A DNA stretch of 64,000 nt from NCBI GenBank assembly GCA_021234155.1, contig JAJEKV010000159.1, forward strand, positions 827,971 through 891,970, given 5' to 3'. The position numbers were made by a program, and so were the translations under genes. Shown here in pieces: positions 12,691-24,210 of the stretch. This DNA is from Isoetes taiwanensis. Its lineage: Eukaryota > Streptophyta > Lycopodiopsida > Isoetales > Isoetaceae. Every line of letters begins with the position of its first letter. The stretch's first letter is position 1. Below the pieces are notes generated by a model. The model worked only from the letters and a program-made list of their open reading frames with translations, ran no database searches and had not been told where the DNA came from.

Positions 12691-12908
12691 CCGCATCAAT
12701 AGTAACTACTCTATCTTGAAGTAGGTTTTCATGAACCCCTCGCGATGGCTGACTATTGGCTCAGTGGAGTATCATGAAGAATTAACTTCCTTACTCGGAT
12801 GATTCAGTGGACACAAAGTTTGTCCCATGGTACGTAAGATTGTCTCTCGCCATATGCTTTATGTTTCTCTATCTATATGTCCTTGCCTCTTTGCAAAGAT
12901 TTCATCTG

Positions 12909-13850
12909 CTATCTCCCTTGAATTTCGCTTAAAGGTAAGCACCCTTCAATCTTTACCGAAATTACTGGCCACAAGGTGGATATGGTAGCCGGCAATGCAC
13001 TCGAAGTTTCCAATGGCCTGCAGGTTTTACAACTACATTTAACTGCGGTCCGCTTATAGACTATCTCAAAGTCATACTCCCCGGTGAACTCCATCCATCT
13101 TTGCCTCAAGTTGAGGAGGGTTACTGCAAAAATATACGGGAGGCCTGGATGATCTTTATAACCGAATTTTCTACCAAGCGTAGTGCCTCCAAATACGGTA
13201 GAGCTCTTACTATGGCTGAGTTCTTGATTATGTGTTGGGTAACGCTACCGGGCCATTCATCTTCTTAGAGTCATAGGCTACCACTCTTCCTTCTTCTTGC
13301 ATTAGAACTCGCTAGCTTACTAGTATCGCTTGCTGCTTATCCCTCGCTTTGAGTCCGTAGGATGAGCAGCGGTGTTGTTGTCAAGGCTTCCATGAGTTTC
13401 TCAAAAAGAAGCTTGAACGCTCTCTAGCTAGTGTGCCCCCCAATCTTTTACCTTGACATTCTTGGTAAGGTTCACAAAGGGGATGCTCAATTGCAAAAGT
13501 CCCTTACAAACTTCCTCTAATAGCCGCCAATCTACTATGGCTTCTATCTTTATCGCTACTTTTGGCCGACGAACATGTCCAAGGTACTCAACCTTATTGT
13601 AGCAAAATGGTACTTTGTGAAAGCTTGCCGTCAACAAGCGTTATCTTTTGCCTTTCCAAGACTTTCCTTAAGTGTGCTACATGCCTTCCCATTGACTTGC
13701 TATAGATGGTATGTTCTAAGAAGATGATGACTAACTCATCCAAGAACTCACCAAGATGTCATTCATTAGCCTCATGGACGTTGCCGAGCATTTGATGTCG
13801 GGCGGGCATAATTACATAAATTGCAAGTGTTCTAAAGGTTTTTATGAATG
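12909..13850 (-). pseudogene. Gypsy reverse transcriptase and RNase H remnant
   Basis: RNase H is seen as THNQEL and RQRWMEFTGEYDFEIVYK, the usual end of the gypsy RNase H domain. Reverse transcriptase is seen as DELVIIFLEHTIYSKS, where FLDD is expected, then HLRKVLE and VEYLGHV. The two catalytic aspartates of the motif are replaced by Glu-His (codons at 13,711-13,716), so the enzyme is inactive even apart from the stops. Confidence 0.75.
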
Positions 13851-14917
13851 TCTCCCTTTCCTTGATTCTTATCTCGATGGTATCCTCATCTCAAGCTCAT
13901 CTTTGGGAAAAGACTTTGCTCCTTGGAGTTGATCCATCAAGTCATCCGCCTATCAAGGCGTATTTGTTTTTCTTTACCATCCGCTTGTTCAACCCTAAAC
14001 GTAGTCTATATAACACATCCTAGACTTCCATCCTTCACAAAGAGACGGGTGCCTCAAGGGTGATATGCTTGTTCTCGATGAACTGAAGCTCAAGCATTCT
14101 TGCACTATCGAGCTCAACTAACTCGGGTACTCATCCCTGTAGGTTTAGCATCTAAAAAGGTGTGATCTCACACTCCAAGCCCCTATAGGTTGGTAATTCA
14201 TGGATTTTATCCTGAAACATCATGGAACTCCTTGATTAGCCTTTGCTATCGGGCCCGGCAACATTTAAGCTTGTCTCCCTTTACTTTTCCTCGATCCAAT
14301 TCAATTTGCCTCTAGTCTAAGGATATATTCCACCTTGTCGCTCATTGCTGCAATTGCTTCAAAGAGATACATACATTGCATGGTCGAAAGAACTTTCTAC
14401 CTTTGACTACAAAGCGTTCGCGTTATGATGAGATTTTATGCTTGTCGAGGGCTTTTAGTCATTTCAAGAACTCCATCCCACTATGAGGTCATATTTACCA
14501 ATGTCCATTACCTTCCCGCCCCATAGCCCATTTGGTTCCACCGAGGTCTATATCAAAGTTGATTATTTTTCCTTGGTGTGGCTTAATTGCACCACTTGCT
14601 ATACCGATCGGGCTCGAAGTTTGATTTAAGGGTTTTATTCTTCATTAAGGCAACAACTGGGAGAAGCCGGGTTGTGCGAAGCTACTTGTATCTACGCAGG
14701 ACTACATAGAGCTTGCTATCAATGATGCCTCCACGAAATAACCGCGGACTCCATTTTTTGACATCACCCTCACTCAATAGCCGCGACAAATTCTCGCGAC
14801 TCACCTTCTATGAAGTCTTGTGGCTCTCGGCCGGTCGCCTTCATCGCCGGCCCACTTCGCGCAGGACTTCAATCAATGAAGTTTTCTACAAGTATGCTTT
14901 TGCATCATGAAGGACAA

Positions 14918-15955
14918 TCATGTACCATGACCCAACCGGAAGCATATAAAACATAGCTTCTTTTTTATGCATTCCTTCCTCTTTTCCTTCAAATACCGGC
15001 CCAAAAGAATTTCACTAATTTTCCCGCCTCCCCTCGCTGCCTCGTTTCTCCGTGAAGATCTTTTCCTCATCCATCTTCTCCTCGACATCGGGTGCCCGCT
15101 ATGGAGATATGCTTGCCTTAGCCGATAAGGCTTTGTTGCTTTCCCTTTGTAAGCTTGATGTTTTTGCCCTGGGTTGTTTGCTTCCTCCAAGGCTCATTTC
15201 GCCTCCAGAATCGCTTTTCGTTGATGTATCTCATGGCCCATACTCAATCTCTTAATGCTATTGTTCAATCCTCAATATAACCATATCCATCATCAGCTTT
15301 CAGATCCTTGGGACATTTAGCCTTAGTCTCATAAATTCCTCTCAGATATTTACACCGGGATTTCATTGGTCTAACCTCAGAGAAATCTTCGACCGCCGCT
15401 CGCGGCGCATCTTTGGGACGAGTGCTTGTGGAAAGCCCATCAAGGTTTTGAATCTGCAATTGTTCCTTCTAACTTGTTTGACTTTGGCATATCCTTTCCA
15501 CCAACCGGGCCGTCCTAATCAGTTTGTTGTTGCCACCTTTCTTATGTCCTTATCTTCATCCCATATGAGTTCCCAAATTCCTCCATTCATATCTAACCAA
15601 GCTTCTGCTTCCATTCCAGACCTGTCTTTCCCTCGGGAAAACTCACCCAACGCGACTGGCCCACTTCTTTTCCCGGAGAATTCTCGATTCTACTGCCTCG
15701 CCCCTACCTCAGGAGGTGTCCACTACTTTCAAAATTACTTCGAGATCCACTTCCCGTAGAGGTTCGACCGGGCCGGGAGATAGAAGGAGATGGGCTCCTC
15801 CTACTTCTTTTTTTTCTTTTTGTTCTTTCCTCGTGCACATGGGATTTCTTCGTGCCTCGTTGAGGAGCTGTCCGGTCCTTCGACAAAGGAGGCCGATTGG
15901 TCCATAATACTCCCCGAGCATACATCAAAGGCGAGTCTAATCGTATCCGGGCCAC
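14918..15955 (-). pseudogene. Gypsy gag remnant with zinc knuckle
   Basis: Minus-strand frames are Arg/Lys/Ser-rich with charged tracts, as in gag. A zinc knuckle CFICFRLGHG (CX2CX4H pattern) lies near 14,920-14,950, close to the junction with pol. At least three frames are needed to follow it. Confidence 0.6.
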
Positions 15956-16331
15956 GCATCTAGTTCCTCATTTGATTAATTTTCCATTGATCGCTTCACC
16001 GCCATCTCTGTTCTTCGTCATGATCTTCTACCAACGTTCCTAGGTTGCCGCTGATGCCGCCTCTAATTCTGACCCTCGACGGGTATTCTCGGCTGCAAGT
16101 ATTAATTATCATGATTTCAAAGTTACACATCATGACGTCATTTATATGTTAATTCTTGTTAGCCATAAAAGAAATCAAGTTGGAACTCAACTTATAAGTT
16201 AACAATGAGTTATAATAGTTGATAAATCAACATATAATTGGAAGCTTGAAATTTTTTATAGAAAGATAATAGTACATGAAGTTTAAAAGCATCTTGGTAC
16301 ATATTAAGACATAGGAAGTGATAAGGGTTTA

Positions 16332-16960
16332 TTATGGAGAGCCCTTCATAGCCTTGAAGAAGTTCTTCATGTCCTTGAGTCGAAGACCCTTGCTAACTTT
16401 GCATAGAATATTTTGGGATGATCCTCCTTCTAATGCTCGAGCCATTTGAGGTGGTGGGAGCGGTGGTGTCGTAGCCACTACTACTGTCATCGATGCATTC
16501 CTTAGATGACCCCTGGCAAAGTCGAGGCTGTAGAGTACCACGGATCTTTTGAAGAGGATGACGTAATCCGTGTTCTCCCTCATCTTGGCATGATGGCTGA
16601 AACTTGTAAGTGCAATCAAGAGTGCCATGGCCTCCTCTCCTCGTGGACTAAAGTCCTTATGGAATACTATCATCTGGCCTTGGCTTAGAACTGGGAGATA
16701 ATATCAAAGAGCCTTCCCCCCTTTGGGGTCCCACCGACTGCGATCCTGTACCCTTCCGTTTTGTCGCTTCACCATAGATGTCTATTGCTAGGATAGCTTC
16801 ATGGTCTCTCCACATGGTGGTAAAAAAACGGGAGCAGTAACCATAGCCCTTGGCCTTTGGTACATTGAAGGTATATTTCTACCATAAATAGAACCACATC
16901 AATTCATCCCCTTGTACATTTGATAAATCAACTTACTTTAAGTACATACATGCGTAAAAG
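16332..16960 (-). pseudogene. Unrecognised minus-strand coding remnant
   Basis: A 113-codon minus-strand frame (16,332-16,673) begins with IVFHKDFSPRGEE. An upstream frame (about 16,690-16,880) reads PKAKGYGYCSRFFTT and HEAILAIDIYGEA. The IVF..FSPRG.E string resembles IVFSRTFSPKGAE in the minus-strand ORF at 40,635-41,045 inside the large transposon. The resemblance is short. No known domain is recognised. It may be a relic of a related element. Confidence 0.35.
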
Positions 16961-17394
16961 AATCTTCTATAATTCTGAAAGTACATAGTTCTATACAAAA
17001 GGTACATGTTATTCAAAATCTATATGTGAGAACATGTCTGCATCACACAATTGCCTAAAAGTCCAGAGTAAACTTCAGAATTATATGTTCCTTAAGCACA
17101 TACCAAAACTTCTATACTGTGTAAGAATACATTCTATGCTTATTCTAAGGAATGTAATTTATATACATTCTATGCTTGAGTATGGAATAAACACTTCTAC
17201 ACATGTACATCAAATAGAAGTTGTTCCAGAAGAGAGTAAAAAATTATAAAGATATACATATAAGATTACCTATAATTAAGTAGTATAATGCATTACCTAA
17301 ACATTTTTACTAAAAAGTTTAAACATTAAGCGAGCGTACATAGAAGACAGGAATTTCAATAGATAATTTGAATGGAAATGTACATTCTTACTTC

Positions 17395-18208
17395 TCAGAA
17401 ATGTACTAACGAATTGATGATTCTAACCTGAGGTATGTCCTGGAATTGGATTCGAAGAGTCTTCTTCTTTCTCACATCCCTGTACTTTGGAGAGACCTTT
17501 GTGTTGGAAAGCCAAAAGTCATGAACTAGCTTTTTAGTTGATTCATCAAGTTTATCTGATCTAGATTGTCTTCCTGCCAATGTCCAGATATTTGCTCCAC
17601 TAAAAGCCGTTTTTTTCCTCTGTAGCCTTGATCATATTACTGGCTCGTACTTGGAGTACCTTGGAGGCAATTCCTTGTGCTTGAGACTACCATTCTCTCC
17701 AACTATCATTGATAATAAGGAATTATTAGCTGCCAGTTTGTCATGACTGTTTGTATGCTTTACATCCTGAAGTTCATCTCAAAAGTTTTCCGCCATTGCA
17801 TGCTTGACAATTGCTTCATGAGAATTTCCAATAATAGATTCAAAGAAGAAATGCAATCTTTCATCCTGTAGCATCCTCATAGCCATGATCTTCCTTTTGA
17901 TCAGGCCTCAATTTACTGGCCTGCTCCTCAATACAATTTGCAACAATGTCAACTTTGCATTTGATTTCTTTGGTTACATATCCAAACTTGCTGCTACAGG
18001 TTAAGGAAGGATGCTTATGTTTCCCCCTATTGGACTCCCCTGAAAGGAGACACTCATATTCTTCCACATTAGAATTGCAATCGATACTCGAATTAGAATT
18101 AGAATGCTCCATCCTTCTACCCCGGATCGATGCTTCTTTTACAATTGATAAAACTCTGGTGATGCCAAGATTGCTTTGCTTGATCAAGTTGAAATTCCGA
18201 TGGTACAA
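17395..18208 (-). pseudogene. Decayed ORF resembling the N-terminal part of a transposase-like protein
   Basis: Two minus-strand pieces (18,208-17,861 and 17,580-17,395) are separated by stops. The second contains KKLVHDFWLSNTKVSPKYRD, a pattern I associate with the N-terminal regions of long transposase-like proteins in several eukaryotes. This link is from memory and weak. It lies just outside the left inverted repeat of the large transposon, so it may belong to a separate copy. Confidence 0.35.
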
Positions 18209-18844
18209 AATGAGAGGGAAAATTTAGTTGGTTTTGATTAGTTTGGTATCTCGATGGTTTCAGAAATACAAGCTTGACGAGAATTAAGCACCTCAACAAC
18301 TAATGAATAAGAGTTGCAATATGGTAGAATATAAATAGAGTTGCAACGTGGCAGAAAATTACAAAAAATAGAGCATGTTTGAACGAAAACTTCTAAACAT
18401 ATGTATGTAGAAAAGTATTCTAAATGTGCTTAAATGTCCCCCATTCTCTACTTCAATTTAAACAAAAATGTGTACACCCTATTGTGTTTCTATCCCTTTA
18501 CTTTTAACCTCCCTTGCATAATGTCCATGGGCCTTAGCCAGTTGGAAGGAGAAAGGCACAGCTTGGTCTTCCATATGGAATATGCAAAAACATGGATGTT
18601 TTCAAGTGCAAAATAATGAATATCACATTTGCTTGAAGCAGTATCTTGATACATGCTTTCTGTATAAGCTTCAGAATGTCACTACTTTGGAAAATGGTCA
18701 AGACATCACACTATAAAGTCAATCAATCCCACATTTGTTTGTGGTCCACAGTCGTACATGTTATCACATTTGCCAACGAATAGACGTAGAATTATTTTGC
18801 AATTCATAATGGTGCATATTGTCTCAGAATTGAAATAGAAGATG

Positions 18845-18877
18845 CATTAGGGAAGGATTTGGGGTCTCAAAATGGCC
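18845..18877 (+). repeat. Left terminal inverted repeat, large transposon
   Basis: CATTAGGGAAGGATTTGGGG followed by TCTCAAAATGGCC. It differs from the other three ends mainly by AA for C after CATTAGGG. Confidence 0.8.
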
Positions 18878-19619
18878 TCCTTATCAGCCATTCCACGCCA
18901 TATTCGGCCCTTTTTCCCATGCTGTGGATACCAAACTCTCATAATTACGCATTTGCTTGGAATATTCTTCCTAATAAGGGGATTGCACATTCATGGCGCC
19001 ATATGTATTTTCTAATTCTTGGTTGTCGCATTTGACCGATGCAACACATGGCGCTCTAAAATGCCACTTGCATTATAGCATACCGGCAACTCATGATCTG
19101 TCTCTTGGTTTGTCGATACTGCCGCGGCGTTGCCAATCGCCTTTCTACATTTCAAAATTTGAATGTGAAGCCGGAAGCGGTCGTGATCGAATTTTCATTG
19201 AGGCTACCGGCCGCGCTCTTTAACCGACCTCACCATCCTAATACATAGGCTTTCCCCGTCCCCAATTTGCTTGGCACGTATGTGCTACGGATTGTAGGAG
19301 AATGGACTTTCGGATTTCCATATGCACATTGCAAATTTCAAAACTTAGGTTAGTATCGACGTCAGGCTCACACGGCTTAATTGTGTTAGCATAAAAAATT
19401 GTACACCTTCATTTCGCCGTACATCTACACAAGATGGAAGTTGCTTTGTTGTCAAATTAAACTTAAACACAAGTGAGGCCTGGCACTTACGGTTTTCTCA
19501 GGAGGGTTTGAGTGTTTTTTAAACTCCAATTATCATAGTGTGACGAGCATCTTGGTATTAGCCAGTATAAGCAATTCAATTATATCGGCATTCATTTTCG
19601 TGTTAAACTCAAATCATAT

Positions 19620-19718
19620 AGGTTTAGGAATAAGGTTAAAAAGAAAGATATTGATATTTAGGAATAAGGTTAAAAAAGGAAGATATTGATATTTAGGAAT
19701 AAGGTTAAAAAAGGGCTG
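19620..19718. repeat. Tandem repeat, three units of about 37 bp
   Basis: TTTAGGAATAAGGTTAAAAA followed by AGATATTGATA occurs three times with small length differences. Confidence 0.85.
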
Positions 19719-19917
19719 ATGATGGCTCAAATTTCAGATATGCACATAAATGGCATGTAATGATGATTGATAGGACTGAATACTAATCATTCCTACATTT
19801 CACGCCCTTAATCCAAAATTCTATATCTATATTCCGCAGCCTTAGATTACTTCATTCTCCCTGCTAATCTCTACCAATCTTTGCTAGATCCTCGCCTAAT
19901 TTCGCCAGTCCATCGCC

Positions 19918-20028
19918 ATGAAGAGATCAGCTACTTTAAGAGCTCTGAGGTGTCTCCAAGAGACGCTTATTACGGCCGGAAGAGGTGTTCCCTCCGCTAG
20001 CTTCCTCCGCCTACCTGCTTCTGTTTAG
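19918..20028 (+). CDS. Small ORF with mitochondrial-leader character, possibly captured host exon
   Basis: ATG at 19,918 opens 36 codons that begin MKRSATLRALRCLQETL. They are rich in Arg, Ser, Ala and Leu with one acidic residue, the look of a mitochondrial presequence. The preceding sequence resembles a plant 5' UTR. After the stop, other frames stay open through Arg- and Lys/Glu-rich stretches to about 20,240, which suggests a frameshifted longer gene. A GT follows at about 20,240 (CATG/GTACATGC). It lies inside the transposon between left-end and hairpin sequences and is absent from the smaller copy. A captured host exon is an inference. Confidence 0.35.
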   Translation: MKRSATLRALRCLQETLITAGRGVPSASFLRLPASV

Positions 20029-20612
20029 TCGCTCTTCCATTCTCTCGGGACGAGGAATCGTGAGAATGAGGAACGTGAGGAGCCTTTGATGTGAGTCACC
20101 ATGTGTTCTTGAAGGCTGGATAGAGATTCTTCAGAGAATGAGTGGCTCCATCAAGGAGAAGAAGCCAAGATGATGAAGAAGATGAAGAAGGAAGACCTAA
20201 TCCGGCCGACTTCGAGGAGCTCATGGCGCTAGTTCATGGTACATGCATGTTTCTTTTCTAAGCATTCAAATCAACTAAGCATTTTATTTTTTTGCTCATA
20301 GATGGTGAAGCGATGAATGAAATTTGTTAAAAAGGTATAATCTCTTTTTTCCTTGTTCTTAGCCTGCCTCTAGCTTCTTACCATATGACCGCAATTCTCC
20401 CAAGCTTTTTGTTGTGAATAGTTGAAGCCTCGGGCATTTAAATTTACAAATGATGTTCTCATGTGTTCATACGTACCCATAAAAAAATTTTGAATGTAAA
20501 AAGCTTTGCTTCTAATCCATTTGAATACCTAACTTGTTTTTAATCGCATGTGTTACCACTCTAAGTACATAAGTCATTATCCCTTTCCAAAGAGCATATT
20601 ATTTTTCAAGAA

Positions 20613-20681
20613 GGATCACACCAAGCTTAATAGTACATATGCAACAAAATGGAACACACTAAACCCGTGATCGTGTGATCC
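20613..20681. repeat. Element hairpin H1
   Basis: Arms GGATCACAC (20,613-20,621) and GTGTGATCC (20,673-20,681) are perfectly complementary. The spacer contains TAGTACATATGCAACAAAAT and matches the hairpin at 61,382-61,451. Confidence 0.85.
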
Positions 20682-20691
20682 ACTTTCTTAT

Positions 20692-21234
20692 TTGTTGTCA
20701 AATTAAAATTAAACACAAGTACCCCTTCTCATTTAATGCTTTACCACCCTAAGTGCATAAAGTTATTAGTCCTTTTCAAAGAGCATATCTTTTTTAAGAA
20801 GGATCACATCAAGCATCCCATTTACATCTAAAATACTTTTTACCAACTCTAGTAGTACATAAAGTTATTAGCCTTTTTCAAAAGCAAACACTTTATCAAT
20901 AAATGAGCACGCCACATATCCACACTTAACTTCAAATAAGACACATATATATTTCTTTTTATTAAAAGATAATCAAAGTAATTTTACTATAGGAAGTCAT
21001 CTTTTTTTCCTAAAAGGTTGGAAAAAAGATCACACCAAATAAGACACATATATAATTTTGTATAAGCTAAAAAGGTTGGAATATACTAAATTAAGCAAAA
21101 AGGTTGGAATATACTAAATGGTGTGATCCACTTTCTTGTTTGTCAATAGATAATAACACCAAGTCCCTCATCAATAGTCTCCCATTTGCATATAAAATAT
21201 GTATCATTCCAAGTTATATTATGTTTTATGAACT
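20692..21234. repeat. Segment shared with the smaller transposon copy
   Basis: This matches about 61,453-61,957 in the same order, including TCAAATTAAAATTAAACACA, GATCACATCAAGCATCC (a lone half-hairpin arm), CTTTATCAATAAATGAGCAC and ATTATGTTTTATGAACTAAA. Homology ends at 21,234, where a truncated left end begins. Confidence 0.85.
21028..21128. repeat. Element hairpin H2
   Basis: Arms GATCACACCA (21,028-21,037) and TGGTGTGATC (21,119-21,128). The loop is enlarged by a duplication of AAAAGGTTGGAATATACTAA. The same hairpin without the duplication is at 61,782-61,847. Confidence 0.85.
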
Positions 21235-21345
21235 AAAATGGCCTCCTATCAGCCATTCCACGTCATATTTCCGCTCCTTGGGGATTTGGGGTCTCAAAAT
21301 GGCCTCCTATAAGCCATTCCACGTCATATTTCCGCTCCTTTTTTC
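21235..21345 (+). repeat. Tandemly duplicated, truncated transposon left end
   Basis: Positions 21,235-21,279 carry AAAATGGCCTCCTATCAGCC and following left-end sequence. Positions 21,280-21,345 start again at GGGGATTTGGGGTCTCAAAA and repeat it. Both lack the outermost CATTAGGGC. The left-end sequence then continues to about 22,200, parallel to 59,447-60,600. This marks a junction between two transposon copies. Confidence 0.8.
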
Positions 21346-21989
21346 CCGTCAGATTTGCTTGGAATATTCTCCCGGAATAAGGGGGATCGCACATTTATGG
21401 CGCCATATGTATTTAATTCTGTTGGTTGTCAGACAGATTGATGCAACACGTGGCGCTTCTAAAAAGCCACTTGCATTATAGCATACCGGCAACTCATGAC
21501 GGTGTCTCTTGGTTTGTCAGATACCAAGCATGCGCATCACCGATTCTTGTCTTGCGCTATTTTCATTTAGAGGCCATGGCCATACAAGCTTCCCGCCTTC
21601 TACATTTCAAAATTTGAATGTGTAGGTTGAAGCTTTGTATCGACTTTTCGTTTGAGTATTTGCGATTGCGCTTTAAAAGTTAAATGAACCGGGATCTTTA
21701 CTTCATCCCAATACAGGGCTTTCCCCCTACAATTCAATTTTGAATTTTCTTATGTATAAAAGCATGGATTGTAGGAGAATGGACTTTTCGATTTCCATAT
21801 TGTACGTTGCAAATTTCAAAAAGAGGTTAGTGCGGACGTTCTACTCATAATGGCTTAAATGTTTGGGGCATACAAATTGTACACCTTCATTTCGCTGCCA
21901 TGCATCCACGCTGTATGGAAGCTCCAAATGATGTGTGGATAAGGATCCAACCGACTCACGAATATGCTCAGTCTTCAATCGCAAAAAGG

Positions 21990-22015
21990 AGGTCTAAAAA
22001 TAAGAACTTAGACCT
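21990..22015. repeat. Short conserved hairpin AGGTCTAA...TTAGACCT
   Basis: An 8-bp perfect stem with a 10-base loop. It is conserved in the second copy at 60,356-60,384 with a 9-bp stem. It is distinct from the GATCACAC hairpins. Confidence 0.7.
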
Positions 22016-22389
22016 CGACATGTTGCGCCTTTGCGTGCTCAAAAAGTGTCGACATCCGGGCGGATGGCGGTTTATATCCATTGGATCCGTTGAGTGGCAA
22101 GAAACCGCATTTCGGGGACGTTTCAAGTTTAGTCCGATTTTGTGGTGACGGTAACTCCGGCCTCTTGGGATATTGTGAGAGATTGAGAGAGGATGAAGGC
22201 ATTGGAATCGAATCTGATTCCTTGAGATGAGCCGCTTCCGATTGTCACAAGAGAATTATAACTTAAACCAAAGACTCTTTTTTTCTCTCGCTTCATTACT
22301 CCAATCGTGATGAAGGAAAGGAATGACGGCTTGGGAGGGAAACTTCTTTGAGATACGAAGTGGACAAGTCCAAATTGGTGATAGGGCAA

Positions 22390-23715
22390 GCTGCAAGAAA
22401 AGATCCAAGAGCTCGAAAGAGCAAACTTTGGGCTTCAATGTAGGTTAAAGAATTTGAAGAAAACAACCCTTGTCTTTGCGAAAGGAAGAAGCACTATCGA
22501 CCGATAGAGGAACTGAAGTTTGGATCAGGTGCATTCAGACGCAGGGTCACGGCCACAAGGTCCGTTTACAACACTAGCAAAGGCCAATTAAGATCTGGGA
22601 AAACTAGAAGCAATCTTGGTTACGTAGTGAAGAACCTAGCGACAAACAGGGAGATAGTGGACATGATTTGTCAGCCCTACAACTCTTCTCTCAAGAAGAT
22701 GGTATTGGAAATGGTACTAGGAGAGATCTACAAGAAGTTAGAAGCGACAGATGTACAAACTGTTTGTGGTGATGTAGGCATCAGTAGGCTTGGTTATCGT
22801 TCTCTATTCAAGCCATTCCACGAAGCGTTGAAAAGAATGGGCACAAAAAAAGTATTCGCTCCACGTCCACAAATTGTCGAGAATACAAGGGTTACTAGGA
22901 CAAAGATGGTGTATGCCATATTAGGAGAGATGCACCACGTTGAATGTCTTTGGTCCCGCCATAGCCATAAAAGATAAGAATGGCAAGGATTGTTGTGATA
23001 TAGTTGGAATGAATGAACGCATAATAATCTTTGGGTTGACCTGGTTACTCTCTTACAATTCCTTGTCAAATATTATGACTTAACAAATTTTCTGTAAACT
23101 AATGGTGAGATTGAAGTTTGCATAAAATTGGATGAAATGGAACTAACCAAGTTTGAGAAGTATGAGAGGGTATCCGTTGTCATCATGAATAGAGCAATTG
23201 AGAAAGCAATTGCACATGCTAAATCAAAGAGCAACAAGAATAATAAAAAAGATGTAGAGGTGTGGACGAGGAGAAGAAGCGTGCCAAAAAATGGTTCTCA
23301 TGTCAATCAAGATGACACCGGTGGTTAGGTCTCTTTAAAGTTCAGAAAAGAAACCCACGAGGTATTGAAATGGGTGTTCAATCAAACCGACATCCCGAGT
23401 CTAATATCTAGATTCGAGGGAGGGAAAAATTGCAAGTAGATCACTATGGATCTTACAAAGTAATTTTTCACTTGGCATCTCGATTTAAAAACCGAGAAAG
23501 CAATGTACAACATAAGTGGAGGAGGACAAGGAACATGCAAAAGTTGTCTCATCGCAATCATGCAAGGAAGTTGGCTTTGGGAAGACTGTTTCAACCTTGT
23601 CCCTTAACCAAGCAAATGCTCCTAATAGAGGAGAAGAAGATCCCAAGTTCCATGGCATTTTCCCCATTCCATTAGAGAGGGTTCATATCTGCACTTTGCA
23701 CGGCTTTGTGAGAAT
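22390..23715 (+). pseudogene. Transposase-like gene, 5' part, interrupted by the LINE
   Basis: Plus-strand frames run in series with shifts and stops. The order is a coiled-coil start (KIQELERANF), an Arg/Lys-rich segment, a 116-codon frame at 22,627-22,977 with MVYAILGEMHHVE, a segment KYERVSVVIMNRAIEKA, then NISGGGQGTCKSCL and FPIPLERVHICTLHGFVRII at the LINE junction. The last motif and its continuation at 35,890 resemble long transposase-like proteins seen in cnidarians and arbuscular fungi. That comparison is from memory. Its place next to the left end of the transposon supports a transposition role. Catalytic residues cannot be assigned. Confidence 0.5.
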
Positions 23716-23732
23716 CATCGACAAGATGATAT
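23716..23732. repeat. LINE target-site duplication, left copy
   Basis: CATCGACAAGATGATAT, identical to 35,873-35,889. A 17-bp duplication fits target-primed reverse transcription. Confidence 0.95.
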
Positions 23733-24210
23733 AGGATGATGATAACATAGGAGGTGGGGGGGAAAATGAACGTTGGGCGCTACATTTGGCGCCTCGAACT
23801 CCGTGAGAGTACCAGACCCAATGGATGAGGCCTTCTTGGAGGCTGTTCTCCAGGGTTTGGGCTTCTCGGAGATCCCTGATGGCTTTGATGTGACAGTGGC
23901 AGTATTAGATAGTATAATTATTCAATCGTACAACTCTAGAACAAGAGTAGGATTTAGCAGATCAGCTTTTAGCAGTCATTATCTAAGCATTCTTTGCTTT
24001 GATAGGGTAGGTTTATTAAGAGTCTCGGCCCATAATTCTGGCTATCTAGCCTTAGGCAGATTTTCAAGAAATCTCTTTCAAATTTCGGTACTGGAACGAT
24101 TTGGGATCGAGCCTATTCTACATTGGACGGAGTTTTTCGACCTCAGGCCGGCCTGGTTCTTCGCAGATCTAGAGATTCTTGTGTGGAGATTTGCCGGGGA
24201 AAATTAGTCA

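Larger units (their letters stand above)
11900..15960 (-). mobile_element. Decayed Ty3/gypsy LTR retrotransposon
   Basis: On the minus strand the order is gag with a zinc knuckle, reverse transcriptase, RNase H, integrase. This is the Ty3/gypsy order, with integrase after RNase H. All domains are broken by stops and frameshifts. I could not find the two LTRs or a primer-binding site, so the outer limits are estimates. The coding remnant covers about 4 kb, somewhat below a full element. Confidence 0.8.

Noticed and set aside
21900-22148. An 82-codon plus-strand gene at the left end of the large element
   Set aside because: The matching sequence in the smaller copy has indels that break the frame, so conservation is of DNA, not protein.
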